Shown: one piece after another, positions 23,013 through 35,447 of the stretch
How positions within the stretch are numbered: the first letter of the stretch is position 1
How the letters are laid out: the number at the start of each line of letters is the position of its first letter
Source: Adenophora triphylla var. japonica
Lineage: Eukaryota > Streptophyta > Magnoliopsida > Asterales > Campanulaceae
Length of the DNA: 64,000 nucleotides
Direction of reading: 5' to 3'
Assembly: GCA_022495995.1 (NCBI GenBank)
Contig: JAFEMH010007002.1
Location: forward strand, 1-64,000
Program-made: the position numbers and the translations under genes
Notes under the pieces: generated by a model
The model's database searches: none
What the model saw: only the letters and a program-made list of their open reading frames with translations
Told to the model about the DNA's origin: nothing

Positions 23013-25347
23013 ATGTCTAAAGAGGTTGATGAAGGTTCACCAATTAATATCGATGATGATGATTTGCATATGTGTGAAGATAATAGTCAACCTAAGAACA
23101 AAGATTGTGGTGCCTCTCAAAATCAAAGTGTTGCAAGCAAGACTGATGGTTCTAATCCTTCTGTGAATGAGGTAACATGCACTTCCAAAGGAGATATGAA
23201 GAATTTAAGGTCTCCGGTTTTGGCTGAGATGACTAGAATTATGATGCCTGAGGGCATGGTTGCAATTTGTAACCATTGCCAACAAAAACTAGCTGGTGCA
23301 AGTAAAAAGGGTACTTCACATTTGAAAAATCACTTAGATAGGTGTAAAAAGAGAAAGAATAGAGACGTTAAACAAATGTTGTTGCAAGGTAGGGAGAAAA
23401 AAGGAGAGGGTACGGTGCAGTATCGTCCATTTGTGTTTGATAAAGATGTGTCGAGGAATCAACTTGCCAATATGATTGTGTTACACGAATACCCATTGAG
23501 CATGGTCAATCACGACGGATTTCGTGCTTTCACAACAAGCCTCCAACCGTTGTTCGGAACTATTTCAAGAAATACGATTAAGAGTGATATTTTCAAGATA
23601 TATCATTCCATGAGGGAGAAGTTGGTTGCGTTGTTGAATAAATTGGACTCTAGAGTTGCTATTACTACAGATATGTGGAGTGCAAAGCCAACCAAGAGAG
23701 GGTTCATGTCAGTTACAGCTCATTATATTGATTCTGAGTGGGTTTTGCAAAATCGGCTACTAAGGTACATTCTAATTTACTTGCATAAATTTTGTCTGCT
23801 TAGTTTTTTCTTTGTTTTAGTTGGTTTTTACTTTGTTTAGTTGGTTTTTACTTTGTTTTAGTTGGTTTTAATTAGTCATTTAGATTATATCTTTTATGAC
23901 AAATTTATTTTATTCTTTTCAATTTAGGTTTATTTATGTTCCTCCTCCACATGATAGTGATGTCCTTACAGACAACCTCGTTGAAGCTTTAATGGATTTA
24001 AATGTCGATAGTAAATTGTCAACAATCACAGTTGACAATGCAACTTCTAATGATGCCATGTTAGACAAGATTGTTGATAGATTAGATCCTAACACACTAT
24101 TGATGAGAGGGGACATTCTTCACATGCGTTGTTGTGCTCATATCTTGAACTTGATTGTTAAAGATGGTTTAGAAGTGATTAAAGATGAGATTGAAAAGGT
24201 GAGAAAAAGTGTCATCTTTTGGATAGGGTCAAATGGTAGAATTCTAAAATTTGAGGAAACGGCTCGTCATCTATCAATTAAAGAGACTAGGTGTTTGACT
24301 CTTGATTGTCCGACTAGATGGAATTCAACTTATATTATGCTTGAAACGGCTTTGTTGTATAAAGTTGTATTTCCAAGATTGAAACAAAAAGAAAGATCAT
24401 ATAATTCTTTACCGAGCGAGGAAGATTGGAGAAAAGTTGAAAGAATTACCGAGAGATTGAAATTATTTTATGATGTAACGATAATGTTTTCGGGAACTTC
24501 TTATCCTACGGCTAATGAGTTTTTTGTAAAAGTTTGTGATATCAAATTGGCATTAAGTGATTGGGTTAATGATTCCGAATTGTTTATCTCGGCAATGGCG
24601 AAAAGAATGCTTGAAAAGTATGATAAATATTGGGGTAAATGCCATGAAATTCTTGGGATTGCATGTGTTTTGGATCCTAGATTTAAGTTGAAGCTTCTTG
24701 AATATTTTTTGCCCCGTATTTATGGTGATTTGGCTTCCATTGAGATTGAAAAATTCGGAATAGTTGTTATCTCTTGTTGAATGAGTACCAAAATAAAATT
24801 GAGGGACTTGTGAATGAAAGTGTTGTGTGTGGGACATCTTCCAAATCTTCAAGTAATGCAAATGACTCTCTTTCGGGTTATGACATGTTCCTAAGTACCA
24901 CTTCTTGTCAAACGGATGTAAAATCGGAACTAGATCATTATTTGGAAGAAAAAGTTGTACCAAGGACTCTCAAGTTCGATATTTTAGAATGGTGGAAGAT
25001 AAATGGTAACAAATTCCCATTACTACAAAAAATTGCTAGGGACATCCTTGCTATTCCGGTTACAAGTGTTGCATCGGAGTCGGTTTTTAGCACAAGTGGA
25101 AGATTGGTTAGCCCCCATCGGAGTAGATTGGCACCTAATACATTGGAAGCATTGATGTGCACTCAAAATTGGCTTCGGTGTGAAAATAAGGGTAACTATT
25201 TGAATTTGCTACCTTTTTCATTTTATGCAACTTGTTAATTTTATTTACAAATATAAACTCCTTTTCTATGTATTCTATGTAGGTCTTTCTTTGAGCGTTG
25301 AGGAGGAGCAAAACATGGCAATTTTCCTTGAGAATGTTGAAGAGTGA
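23013..25347 (+). CDS. hAT transposase (BED zinc finger, RNase H-like, hAT dimerisation), one frameshift
   Basis: Exons 23013-23764, 23928-25191 and 25283-25347, with GT-AG introns; the ATG directly follows an acceptor AG at 23011-23012. About 693 residues. Residues about 85-115 hold the BED-type finger (CNHCQQKL ... HLKNHLDRC). The catalytic triad candidates are Asp in AITTDMWSA, Asp in TITVDNATSND and Glu in VASESVFST. CCAHILNLIV and LDCPTRWNST are typical hAT motifs, followed by a DUF4413-like part. The C-terminal dimerisation region runs from ELDHYLEE to LEALMCTQNWL. The exon lengths sum to one base short of a multiple of three. The shift lies near 24756, between the end of one open stretch (stop at 24778) and the next. 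It may be real decay or a consensus error. Confidence 0.9.
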
Positions 25348-25929
25348 TTGAGTAGGTATATCTCACTGTTAATTTCGGGCTCCATTACCTTCCTCGGTTC
25401 CACTGTTGCAGCCTCGGTCCTTAGAGCGGGATTTGATAGATTTTTCATTTTGTTTGCCAACTTTCACTGTTATATAAATTTTCTTCTTTGGGAAGAATTT
25501 CTTTTGTGGTTTATGCTTTATATTTTCGTTTGTTTATGTATGCCTGAATTATTGCTAAAGCAATTTCGTATAACATGTCATATACTCCTCCGTCCCGTAT
25601 TTGAAAACATTTGTTTGATGAACTTTGTAGGCTTCGGATCATCTGATGGCGCAGATTCCTTCCCAGCTGTGGCATTTCCGGAGCTGGAGTATTTAATATC
25701 TCACCTTGTTTCATTATGGGATTGTAGTTTGGTCTATTTGTTTTTGTTTGGATTGTTAATTTGTTATGGGATTGTAGACTTGTAGTAAAGACTTGTAATA
25801 TTTGGATGGTAAAAATGTCATGTTAACATGTACTTAATGTTTCATTATATTTATGGGATTGTAGTTTATGGCTTTGTTTTTTTTTTTTGTTCATCAAGGG
25901 ACAGTTAATATGCAAAAAAAAAAAAAAAA

Positions 25930-26063
25930 TTACAGCTTCGGATCGGATCGGGCTTCGGATCGGGGCTCGGATAAGGTAATTTCGGATCGGATCGGATTCG
26001 GATATGGCCCCTTAGTATTCGGATCGGATATGGATTTTGGCTGATCCGAGCCGATCCGATCCG
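25930..26063 (-). repeat. right subterminal GATCCGATCC repeat cluster of the hAT
   Basis: Mirror image of the left cluster: GGATCGGATCGG-type repeats between the 3' untranslated region and the right inverted repeat. Confidence 0.8.
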
Positions 26064-26211
26064 ATTGCCATCCCTAGTTAGGTCCAAAACTAACGAGGTT
26101 AGTTAGAAACTTAACGAAACATGACGAAACTAATGTGCTTTCATCAAAACACAAAAGAGAGACGAAGAGTGGTGTAATCATGAATTATTGGTTCAGAATG
26201 GGGTGTCTACA

Positions 26212-28976
26212 AAGCCCCTCGGCGACAGGTCTTATGAAAGAAGAAGTGTCGTCGATAGAAAAGACATCATTCTGAACATTGGGATGGTCGTGCCGCACGG
26301 CTGCCTACGTATCTCTAAGAGAGAATCAGACCAAACGTAGTTCGACTCCAAAACACTAAAAAGGCTATTTTAGGTATTTTGAAAAGCATTTTTGAAAATC
26401 GAAGAGGGATTTTTTTTGAAAAGGTAAAATCATACTGAGGAATCAAAAGACTTGACCCAATTCTGAAGATACCCATTTGTTGATGAAGTTGTTGAAGTGT
26501 GCCGCCCGAGGTTACTGACGTTCCCGTTGTTGTTGCCGAGGTCACGGATTTTGTTGACGTTGCCGAGGTCACGGACTTGAAGTTTGCTGCCGTCACAGAC
26601 TTTGATATTGTTGCCGAGGTCACGGACTTGAGGTTTGCTGCCATCACAGACTTTGAAGTTTTTGCCGAGGTCACGGACTTGAAGTTGCTGCCGTCACAGA
26701 CTTTGATATTGTTGCCGAGGTCACGGACTTGAGGTTGCTGCCGTCACAGACTTTGATATTGTTGCCGAGGTCACGGACTTGAGGTTGCTGCCATCACAGA
26801 CTTTGTTGATGTTGCCGAGGTCACGGACTTTGAGTTGCTGCCGTCACAGACTTTGATATTGTTGCCGAGGTCACGGTCTTGAAGTTGCTGCCGTCACAGA
26901 CTTTGATATTGTTGCCGAGGTCACGGACTTGAAGTTCTTGCCGTCGCGTACTTTCGGTGTTGCCGAGGTCACGGACTTGAAGTTGTCGGTTGAGATGGAG
27001 GTTCTGTCGGCCCCTGTAATGCAAGGATATATGCATGCTGATCTCGGATAGACCCGAATGATTCTTACCTTTCTGTACCTGTCAGCACATAAAGATTCCA
27101 AGTAGAGATTTTTTCCAAATTTTAGTTGTTTGACTGGACTTACGTGGTGGTGCTCACGTCTGTTCGTGTAAATGGCCGGTCGGACATTTTGGTGGTAAGT
27201 TTATGTATGAGTGTATGGTATACAGACATGTAGGGACATGTGTATGGATTTGTATTTGAGAGGGGTGAAATATATGAGTGAACTTGTGTTTGACAAGTTG
27301 GGACCAAATCAGGTTTGTGCAGAATCTGTTGCTAGTCAGCAAGGCTGGATTGTTTCTTCATTGTTGTAGGATTTTGATGAGTAACCTTGTGTGAACACAT
27401 CTAGGCCTGTTGAGAATTTTCATTCTTACTTCTCCTTTGAGTCGTGTCTCTAGGAGGCAAACGACTACAAATCTGTCGACTGTCGTAATGGCTTTATGTC
27501 CAAGGCCCTTTGGTGTCTCAAGCCCCAAGTTGTTTGCAAGTGGTAGATGACTTTGTGAACAGGCTTGTGAAGCTGCTCTCTTTGATTTGAAGGTGATCGA
27601 AGAAGACTCTCCTTGTTGATTTTGATTTGAAGAAGATCGAATGATGCTCGATGAAGAAGGTTGAAGACTACTCTCCCTTTGTCCTTTGATTTTTTTTCTT
27701 TCTTAGTGCGCACCCTGGTTTTTGCCTAGACCGCCCTTTCGGGTTTTCAATCTAGCGGGCATCTCTTTTGCGTCTTTTTTTTTGAATAGTATGTAACTCG
27801 AAGAGAACTCAGAGAGAGAAAATCTTATTGAGGAGAGAAATGAGATCTCAAGTTAGTTTAGGAGAGACGGACTCTATTCATTGGAAGGTGATCCAAGCAT
27901 TGTTTTTTTGGAGAAGTGTATTCTCTAATGATGAGAGGGAGAAGCAAAGAGGAAAGCCCCTAATGCAGATTTGATTATTTTGAAGAGTTGAAGTAGAGAT
28001 TGACTGGGGGAGGAAAGGTGAGGAAGCCCCAGTTTTGATGCTTGAATTTCAAGAGTGTGTATGAGAGTGGCTAACAGGAAGCCCCTAGACTCAACAAAGA
28101 ACGCTACATGGCTCAAAGGTCTAGAAAAGTTGTTCTACCTTTTAATGAACCGTGCATCACCTAGAAGTTTCTAAATAAGTTTGAGAAGGAAGCCAATCAT
28201 TAGTATGACTTAAAGGTAAACATTTTTCTTGATACTGAAAGTCTTCTTCACTTGATGTAGGAGGATTTTGAGAAATCCTCTTTTCTTTTGTTGGTATCGC
28301 TTGACTCCTCTTCTTTGTGGGAGAGTCCTTCTTGCCTTTGTTGAAATTCCATCCTTGTTGTGGGGCGATGAAGGCTTGAGAGTTTTTCTTTCTCCTTTTT
28401 TTTTCTTTTTCTTTTTTTTTTTTTTTCGATGCTCTATTTTTGCCTAGGACGAATTGAGGAGTTTCGACCTAGCGAGCTTTTTATTTATTTTTGTACTCTC
28501 AAAGCCTTGAGTTGAGTAGCCCCACTTTTCTTTGGATGAATGTTGACAGCAGCACCTTTGGCTTTCTTCGCTTGTTGGTCTCTAACTTTCAGTAGGGGTA
28601 ATGTTTAATCCTTAAGCTTCCTAAGGATAACTTTCTTCTTAAACTCGCTTAGAAGTCTCTATTTTTTTGCGATGATTTAGGGAATGGAAGGTCCATTATT
28701 TTGCATGAGTTGAATGATATTCATGAGGTAGAACAACTTTAGGGAAAGTGTTTAGGAAAAGAAATTACTTTAATTTATTGAGAAATTTAAGAACAGACTC
28801 GATAGTTTAGAAGACACAAACTAGAGGAGGTGAGGAGTACTAGAAAGACAGAACGACTCTTCGAGTTCATACTTGGAAATTTAAAACCTAATCTACTTCT
28901 ATCAAAGGAGAAAGGGAGAGGATAGTGGTAGCCCCAAAGTTGTAAGTGTGGGTTTCTTCTTGGAGCTTAATCTTCT
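26212..28976 (-). other. 3' non-coding region of the Ogre-like element
   Basis: Lies between gag and the 3' LTR. No pol domain in any frame. Holds the polypurine tract next to 26211, the 50-bp tandem array (separate entry), and poly-T stretches near 28400. Where an autonomous Ogre has protease to integrase, nothing recognisable remains. Confidence 0.75.
26535..26995 (-). repeat. tandem array, ~50-bp unit, about nine copies
   Basis: GCCGAGGTCACGG starts at 26535, 26562, 26613, 26664, 26714, 26764, 26814, 26864, 26914 and 26962, so the period is 50 bp after a short first unit. Each unit is two related halves (CGAGGTCACGGACTT and CCGTCACAGACTT). It creates a false repetitive frame. Arrays just before the 3' LTR are known from Tat/Ogre elements. 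Confidence 0.95.
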
Positions 28977-30341
28977 TCATGGAGTACGAGGAAGAGGATT
29001 GGTGATGACGTTGGGACGTTCTAGATCTCCATTGTCAAAGAGGTCTTGGATGATGTCCTTCAAGTGGTGGCAGGAGTTGGTGTCGTGGCCGGTGAAGTTG
29101 TGGTACTTGCAGAATAAGTGATGAGCATGATTCGGACCCATATTCTTCGGAGGACCACCTTCCCTTGGTTTGATTTTTTCATTCTGGACAAGCACATCGA
29201 AGAGTTCTTCTTGAGTGATTCCTTCAATTTTGTCGTAGTGCCTCTTTTTCTTTTCGGGAGGAGGGACAGCAGAATACTTTCCGGTGTTAGGGCGGCTGAG
29301 TGCAATAGCGTTGACTGAAGCATCCTTACTTGTGGTGGGCTTGTTGTAGCAGAAAGTACTTTCCTTCTTTTTGCTTTTTAGGAAGTCGTCAACCCTAATT
29401 CCGGACTCGAGGAGTTCATTGAAACTAGGAAAGTAATTACCGGCGAGCTTCTCTTGAAATTCATCACGGAGGCATTGAAGGAAGATGTGGATTTGCTCTT
29501 TGAGAGTAGGCCTTTCGACGATTTCTGTGAGTTTGAGTCTCCATCTTCTAGCAAATTCAGCAAAGGACTCATTGGCATGTTGCTTGGTTTGTTCAAGATC
29601 CCTCCTAGTAGGGCGGTAGGTGGAGTTGTCTTCAAACTGCCTTTGGAAGACCAAACATGCGGATGACCAATCAAGCCTTGTAGTCGTAGGAAGAGACATG
29701 TACCAATCCCTTGCAGCACCTTCTAAAGTTTTAGGAAAGCATTGGGCCAAGATTGTGTTATCAACGCCCATTGGAAGCATGGTCCAAGTGTAGGTCTCAA
29801 CATGAGCTCGAGGACAGGTAGTACCATTGAACTTGGCGATATCGGGTGTCTTGTACTTGCGAGGAAACTTGGTAATGGACTGTTGAAGAGCATCGGGATC
29901 AAATGGAACGAATGACCCTTTGGAAGTGTCAAGATTTGCAAGTTTCTTTTCGAGGTAGTTCTTAGTAACATGGTCACCAAGTTTAGTAGTTTCACCACTG
30001 CCTTCTTTCTTGGTTTTATTGCCCTTGGAGGTATGTTCTTCATCATCGGAGGAGGATGAGGAAGAGGAGGAATCGGATTCTTCCTTTTTCTTGCTTGACT
30101 TTTTGGTTTTTCTATTTACTTTGGTGTAGGATTCCTCTTCGTCGGAGGAGGATTCCACTTTCTGCTTTTGTTTTCTGCCTTTCTTGACTTTCAACTCGTG
30201 GAGTTCTTTCATGAGGGCGGCCATTTGGGCATTTTGCTCATCAATTTGCTTACTTTGTTCATCCAACCTAGTCATGGCTTCGATGAGTTGGACCTTAGCA
30301 TCGTTGAAATCGGCCTCGGTGGTAGAAGGAGAAGCAGACAT
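28977..30341 (-). CDS. gag of the Ogre-like element, intact 454 aa
   Basis: Open frame of 454 residues if started at the ATG at 30341, which follows a leader with CG palindromes; the frame is open further upstream to 30533 but that part lacks gag character. Residues about 10-50 form a coiled coil (heptads around DEQSKQIDEQNAQMAALMKE), then a Lys-rich and Ser/Asp/Glu-rich stretch. The capsid-type gag domain follows (FPKTLEGAARDWYMSLP, then FQRQFEDN), and near the end the knuckle CKYHNFTGHDTNSC (C-x2-H-x4-H-x4-C), the same form as in the Tat element at 10166-11023. No protease follows. Role: RNA packaging and particle assembly; pol would have to come from another element. Confidence 0.88.
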   Translation of the reverse strand: MSASPSTTEADFNDAKVQLIEAMTRLDEQSKQIDEQNAQMAALMKELHELKVKKGRKQKQKVESSSDEEESYTKVNRKTKKSSKKKEESDSSSSSSSSDDEEHTSKGNKTKKEGSGETTKLGDHVTKNYLEKKLANLDTSKGSFVPFDPDALQQSITKFPRKYKTPDIAKFNGTTCPRAHVETYTWTMLPMGVDNTILAQCFPKTLEGAARDWYMSLPTTTRLDWSSACLVFQRQFEDNSTYRPTRRDLEQTKQHANESFAEFARRWRLKLTEIVERPTLKEQIHIFLQCLRDEFQEKLAGNYFPSFNELLESGIRVDDFLKSKKKESTFCYNKPTTSKDASVNAIALSRPNTGKYSAVPPPEKKKRHYDKIEGITQEELFDVLVQNEKIKPREGGPPKNMGPNHAHHLFCKYHNFTGHDTNSCHHLKDIIQDLFDNGDLERPNVITNPLPRTP

Positions 30342-31020
30342 CGTGTCGAGCTTTGGCGAAGAACCTAGACGTGTAGCAACCGTGTTAAAGCATGATCGAG
30401 TCCCAACAAGTCGGCTGAATAGGGTGTATGAAGGCTTGAAGGTTTGAAGATTTTGGCCAAAACACGAAAAGACCGAACACTTATCTCGTACGAGACAAGT
30501 AGTCTCGCGCGAGACTTCACCACGGAAAGTCACAATTTTCTGATTTTAATCCTAATTTTGGTCGGACGGAAAATCCGTTTTGGGGGTTTCTAAAGTTCAA
30601 GAACCAAACCTAGGGACCTAGGGGTCGGAGTAATCCAAAGTAACATCAAGTTTTGTGCAATAATTTTGATGAGAAAATTTTCTCTTTTTAGGGGCAAATC
30701 CGAAGGGACAACCGTAGGGACGTTTCCGAAGCGACAATTCCGAAGCGACAATTTATTGATTTCTTTTCCGTGGATTATTGCACAAAACGATCTTGACAAG
30801 GGATTACAAGGACTCCAAGATCAAACCGACCGGTCAAGAAGTGTCTTAAAAAGTCAATCTACATGATATGTGGCGATGCAGGGCTGGAAGGCTAGGCTCC
30901 CCGCGATATGACAATCTAGGTGGATTGAATACGCGGAGTGGGATGATCCAACTTCGGAGAGACCGGCGACTAGGTGGTTACCGTCATCCGTCCTTAGTGT
31001 GGGTCCCGGGTTAATAGAGG
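30342..31020 (-). other. leader of the Ogre-like element, gag side
   Basis: Untranslated DNA ahead of gag. Contains TCTCGTACGAGA (30484-30495) and TCTCGCGCGAGA (30503-30514), 19 bp apart. It is cut at 31025 by the nested ~2.7-kb-LTR element and resumes at 39380. Confidence 0.7.
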
Positions 31021-31025
31021 GTATG

Positions 31026-33708
31026 TGTGAGCACCCCAACCCGGAACCTAACGCGTGTCCCGAGCTGGAGAGGCTCAATCTAAGAAAAACCATCTTACTT
31101 TTTAAAACATTTATTTGCCTTTAAAAGAAAACCACTTTTCAAACTTCCAAATAAAAATCAATTGGTAATATCTCTACTTAGAGGAAATCTAACCACAACT
31201 TTAATAAACCGTAATCTGATCAATTACATTGGAAACCTTAATTAACATTTGTTTAACAAAAGAGTTTTCCATACAAATTATAAAAGAGGAATACTTAATA
31301 CATATTCCTAACGACCCACACCTATACTTAACTTGTCAAGCCCCAAAAGTAAAAGTCCACAATGATATCCCCGGCCTCACTGGTTCGGGTCACCTGTCTC
31401 GGAATCTAAAACAGTAAAGGGAGAGGGGTGAGAATAAATCTCAGCAAGCTATTATGAATGCAGCAATATGCCAAGTAAGATGCAACATATAGCATGGTTT
31501 CACATAGCACATTATTAAAGCGGTAAACACCTTACGTTACCTCATTTTACCTTTCCCGTCTGAACAATAAGTCGTACAACGTGGGAGTAAAACTCCACTC
31601 TTTGGTGAATTGCCCCCATGCACATTCACCGCTTATAGGTCTCATACCCCAGAGATCCATATAAGAAAATAGGATACTTATATGACCCTTATTCAGAGTA
31701 TCATATAATATCATCGCCACTGTAAAGCCATTGGCTTCATACAGAGCATTCCACCGGTACACCAAATCGCAGCAGTATGTAAAGGCTCCTTATTGCTCAA
31801 TACAGTAGCTTGCACAGCCCCACTCTGTGGCCACAGAGAGGGGAAGGGTCACCGGTATGATGAACCTTCAATCACTTATAGAACAAATCAATAATTGATT
31901 GAGTTCCATCATACCCACCCGAACATAAACACATTCAAGCACATAATAGATACTTGAAGTAAATCCACAAAACAGGATAAACAATATAGCAACATGGTAA
32001 AATATACTCATGCTCAACCAACATCATAGTGCAACATTTAAGTAATACACTATGCATAACATAATCAATGAATATGAAATCAAATGAGATAACAACACAA
32101 CCGGATAGTCCACACTTGGGAGGCAATATAATAACATGCTAAATAATCCACACAGGGGACAAGCAATAAAACAACGTATCATAACAATGCCTACGTAGTC
32201 CTTACACATCCTCGGATAACCTCAATAAGAGTTCGTGATCTACTTCCCAAGTTCAAACCTCATTGGTGAAGTACGAATCAAGCTTAATAACCAATTTCCG
32301 GACGATGTTATGTATTACAAGGTCTCTATAGGGATTCATGTTAAATTTATCAAGTTGGAGTTACATTAAATAAGTGGCCAAAGGCTCCGCTTTAATCTAG
32401 GTTGAAAGGGATTGATTCATATCCGAATTGGATTAGGTTCTATTAATTTATAATGGTTAGGAATCATTCCCCGAGGTTTTTAGTAAAAATCAGCAAAAGA
32501 GAAGAAACTGGGGAAGGACTGGTGACATGGGCGACCGCCCATGTCACTTGGGCGACCGCCCATGTCACTTGGGCGACCGCCCAAAGGAGATGCAAGGGGA
32601 AGCCAAGGTTCTGCCGCCTTGGGCGGCCGCTCAGCCCCCATGGGCGACCGCCCATGGCCCTTTTCAGCATTTTCGAATTTCCAACCTTTTTTTTACATAG
32701 TTTAATCCCTCTTTAATCTTCCTTAATCTCATGAACACTAAAAGGATTGTTTAACCTTACATACTTCAACTTAAATCATCTAAATCCAAGACCATATAGA
32801 TTTAGATTATTTACCACTTAATTCCCACCCATTTCAAAAATCAATTCAAATTAAGATCTCCTAATCTAACTTCACCCATTTCATAAATCAATTCAAGTTA
32901 AGATCTCCTAATCTAACTCCACCCATTTCATAAATCAATTCAAGTTAAGATCTCCTAATCTAACTTCACCCATTTCATATCCTCTAGGTTATCTTCCAAG
33001 AACATTAAATCCATCATATTTCATGTTCTACTCATTCAACTCCTATTAAGCTTTCCAAAGCATAAAACAACTTCATAAGAACAAGAATACATTCAAGAGT
33101 TATGAACACTTTAGGAGAAAGGAAATCATAATAACTCACATTAGGTTTTAATATGGAAGGTTGATCTTCTTCACTTGATGGATTCTCCTAGATAATCCAA
33201 CTTCAAAACTACCCTTAGACTTGAATTTGATGGAGGAATGGTTTGGCTTCAAAGCTTGTGTTGAGAGCTTCCGTGGAGTCTAAGGCTTTCACTAGGAGGA
33301 AGATGAATGAATGAAGGAGGGAGAAGGGAGTAAGAGTAAGGGGGTAAAAGAGGGGAGGGTAAGGGGAGGTGACACTTGGAGTGTCTAGAGGGAGTAAGAC
33401 TTTGGCCCCCCACCACAATTATCTAAAAACTAAAGGCTTTTACCCAAAATTAATATAACACTTCCCCCTAATTATTTATTCTATCCATTTTAACTTCCTC
33501 TTACTAATTATCTATTTTCTATTTTTATTATTCCCCAAAGTTCTTATTTAATATCTAATGTATTTTTAAAAGATTCTAAATTTACTTCTCTCCCAATTTA
33601 TCTTAAATTAAGAATTTAAAGACATAACTGAACACATAAAGCTAACATAAATATTAAAAGCATATAATATAATATTTAAAATTAGTGCCTAGGGTTGGGG
33701 TCGTTACA
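31026..33708 (-). repeat. 3' LTR of copy A (2683 bp)
   Basis: Contains five CG-rich dyads: GGGCGACCGCCC at 32529, 32550, 32571 and 32642, and GGGCGGCCGCTC at 32621, in steps of exactly 21 bp inside each cluster. A TATA-like box on the minus strand at about 32444-32452 lies some 75-85 bp downstream of the cluster in the transcribed direction. Also a threefold ~60-bp repeat at about 32820-32985. Confidence 0.95.
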
Positions 33709-35447
33709 CTCACTCCCCCTTAAAGAAAATTCGTCCCGAATTTGACTGTCACTTACCCTAAGGTTCAAATAGCAAAGGTTACCTTTCACACTTTCTAACT
33801 TAACATTTTTAATTAGATTTCTCAATGGCAAGATTCTACTATACATTCCCATAACTCGAGTACTCTAGGACTTCACTTCCCAATTAGTCTCTTCAATTCT
33901 ATGATTCTTTCCAAGATTTCCAATTTCATTAATAATACGATATTACAACGCAATATCCCAAGAATACCATACAATTATTACTAACCCGAATTTTCACGAC
34001 CTCAAGAAGGTACAATTAAACAAAAGTAGTACAACTTACGTCACCCAATACATTACGATATTATATTTAAAACTTCAAATGGATTAACAAACTTTGGCGC
34101 TAAATTACCTTAGGCCTAGCTCCACTAACCTCACCCCAACAAATTGGAGATCGATAATATCTTCCTGAACCACGCCTCATACGGTTTTATCTCAATGCTA
34201 GAATGATAGCTGCTATTATACGCAAACCCGCTAAGGTTAATTAAGCTTCTCAAGTTGAAAGGAAATCCGTCACACAACATAACCTATTCCTCAAGAATTT
34301 GGGTAGTCTTCAAATCTCTTCCTTTCGACTAACTTAATCCTCCAACTCTTAGGATCGGTAACAACTCTCAAAGGAAGCTTCAAAAAGATAAGGTTCCTAT
34401 TTGAATAACGCAACACAAGTGTAGCTACTCCCGAGTAGAGGATAAGAAAATCTCACTTATCTAAGTTAAATTCCTCAAAGCACACGTTATCACTTTCCCA
34501 TTTCGTATAGTATCATAATCTAATCTTCCTTTAACACACCTTAAATTTTCACAAAATCCTCACATCCACAAGGTAATGTAAGGGCCGGATCTATAACTAA
34601 TCTATTCTCCCTTTCTATTAATATGATTCATCCTTTTTACATCCTACTCTATTTATACGTCCTTTAGAGTCAACCAAAGCAACGACTTTACAATTCTTAA
34701 GAGTTCCTTAAATTTCTTGGGTAGCACTTGCCAACTCAAAGATCACGGACTCAATCCTCACAAGATCCTTGGTAACATCCGAGTTTAAGACTATAGAACC
34801 CAAAATTTGCAATCCTCTCGAGCCAACTCACACTAGCCAAATCTTGCACGCAGGGACTCCTCCCAAGGAATCATTTACCCTATTCTCAATTGATTTTTCC
34901 GGAACTTTATTTAACAAAGAGATCCTCATTTCTAATTACCCTAAAGTCATCAAAATAAGGGTTTAAAATTTTGCTTATCATACTCAGAACCAACACATGA
35001 AATATACCGACGGGAGCACATTTACCACTTACTCACAACTAGCACCTAAAAATTTTGAAAAGACTTCTTATGCAAGTCTAACATATACCAAATACCCTCC
35101 ACATCTTAATTCAAATTTTTCATCTTAAATACCCATATATAACAAGAATTTTACATTAAGGTTTACCTATATCAAATACCAATATAAGCAATCTAGGCAT
35201 GGAAAAAGGAGACTCACTTATTATGATAGTCTATCATTATACAACAACTACTTAACCCTCCCGGTCAAGTATCTCTCAAAATCATAAATTAATAATTATA
35301 CCAATTCAACTGGCAATACATGCTCAGCCATAACCACATCACCATCGTGGTAAACCAAAGAAGGTTCGAGGTATTCTCTCATAAGAGCAGAATCCTCTAA
35401 CAATAAAACAAAGTTTCAAACAATGTATGCCACATAAAAGCAAAACG
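33709..35447 (-). other. non-coding interior of copy A
   Basis: About 1.7 kb between gag and the 3' LTR, where pol would be. No motif of protease, RT, RNase H, integrase or chromodomain is seen in any frame. Only the polypurine region next to 33708 is recognisable. Confidence 0.7.

Larger units (their letters stand above)
21638..26076 (+). mobile_element. hAT transposon with a nearly intact transposase
   Basis: 4.44 kb. Terminal inverted repeats TAGGGATGGCAAT at both ends and a perfect 8-bp target duplication GTTAGGTC (21630-21637 and 26077-26084), the hallmark of the hAT superfamily. The other LTR of the host element shows the empty site near 41140. Subterminal regions are packed with GGATCGGATC-type repeats. 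Encodes a spliced BED/hAT transposase with one visible frameshift. It is younger than the retrotransposon it sits in. Confidence 0.96.
20728..26211 (-). repeat. 3' LTR of the Ogre-like element, split by the hAT transposon
   Basis: Two parts, 20728-21637 and 26085-26211, joined at GTTAGGTC. Together 1037 bp, same length as the partner at 40235-41271. Carries the palindromes TCTCGCGCGAGA (21550-21561) and TCTCGTGCGAGA (21569-21580). Confidence 0.95.

Noticed and set aside
23934..24116. Minus-strand frame opposite the hAT transposase
   Set aside because: Shadow of the transposase exon.
26315..27101. Repetitive frames with KSVTSAT units
   Set aside because: They follow the 50-bp tandem array; the period is not a multiple of three, so the frame changes from unit to unit.
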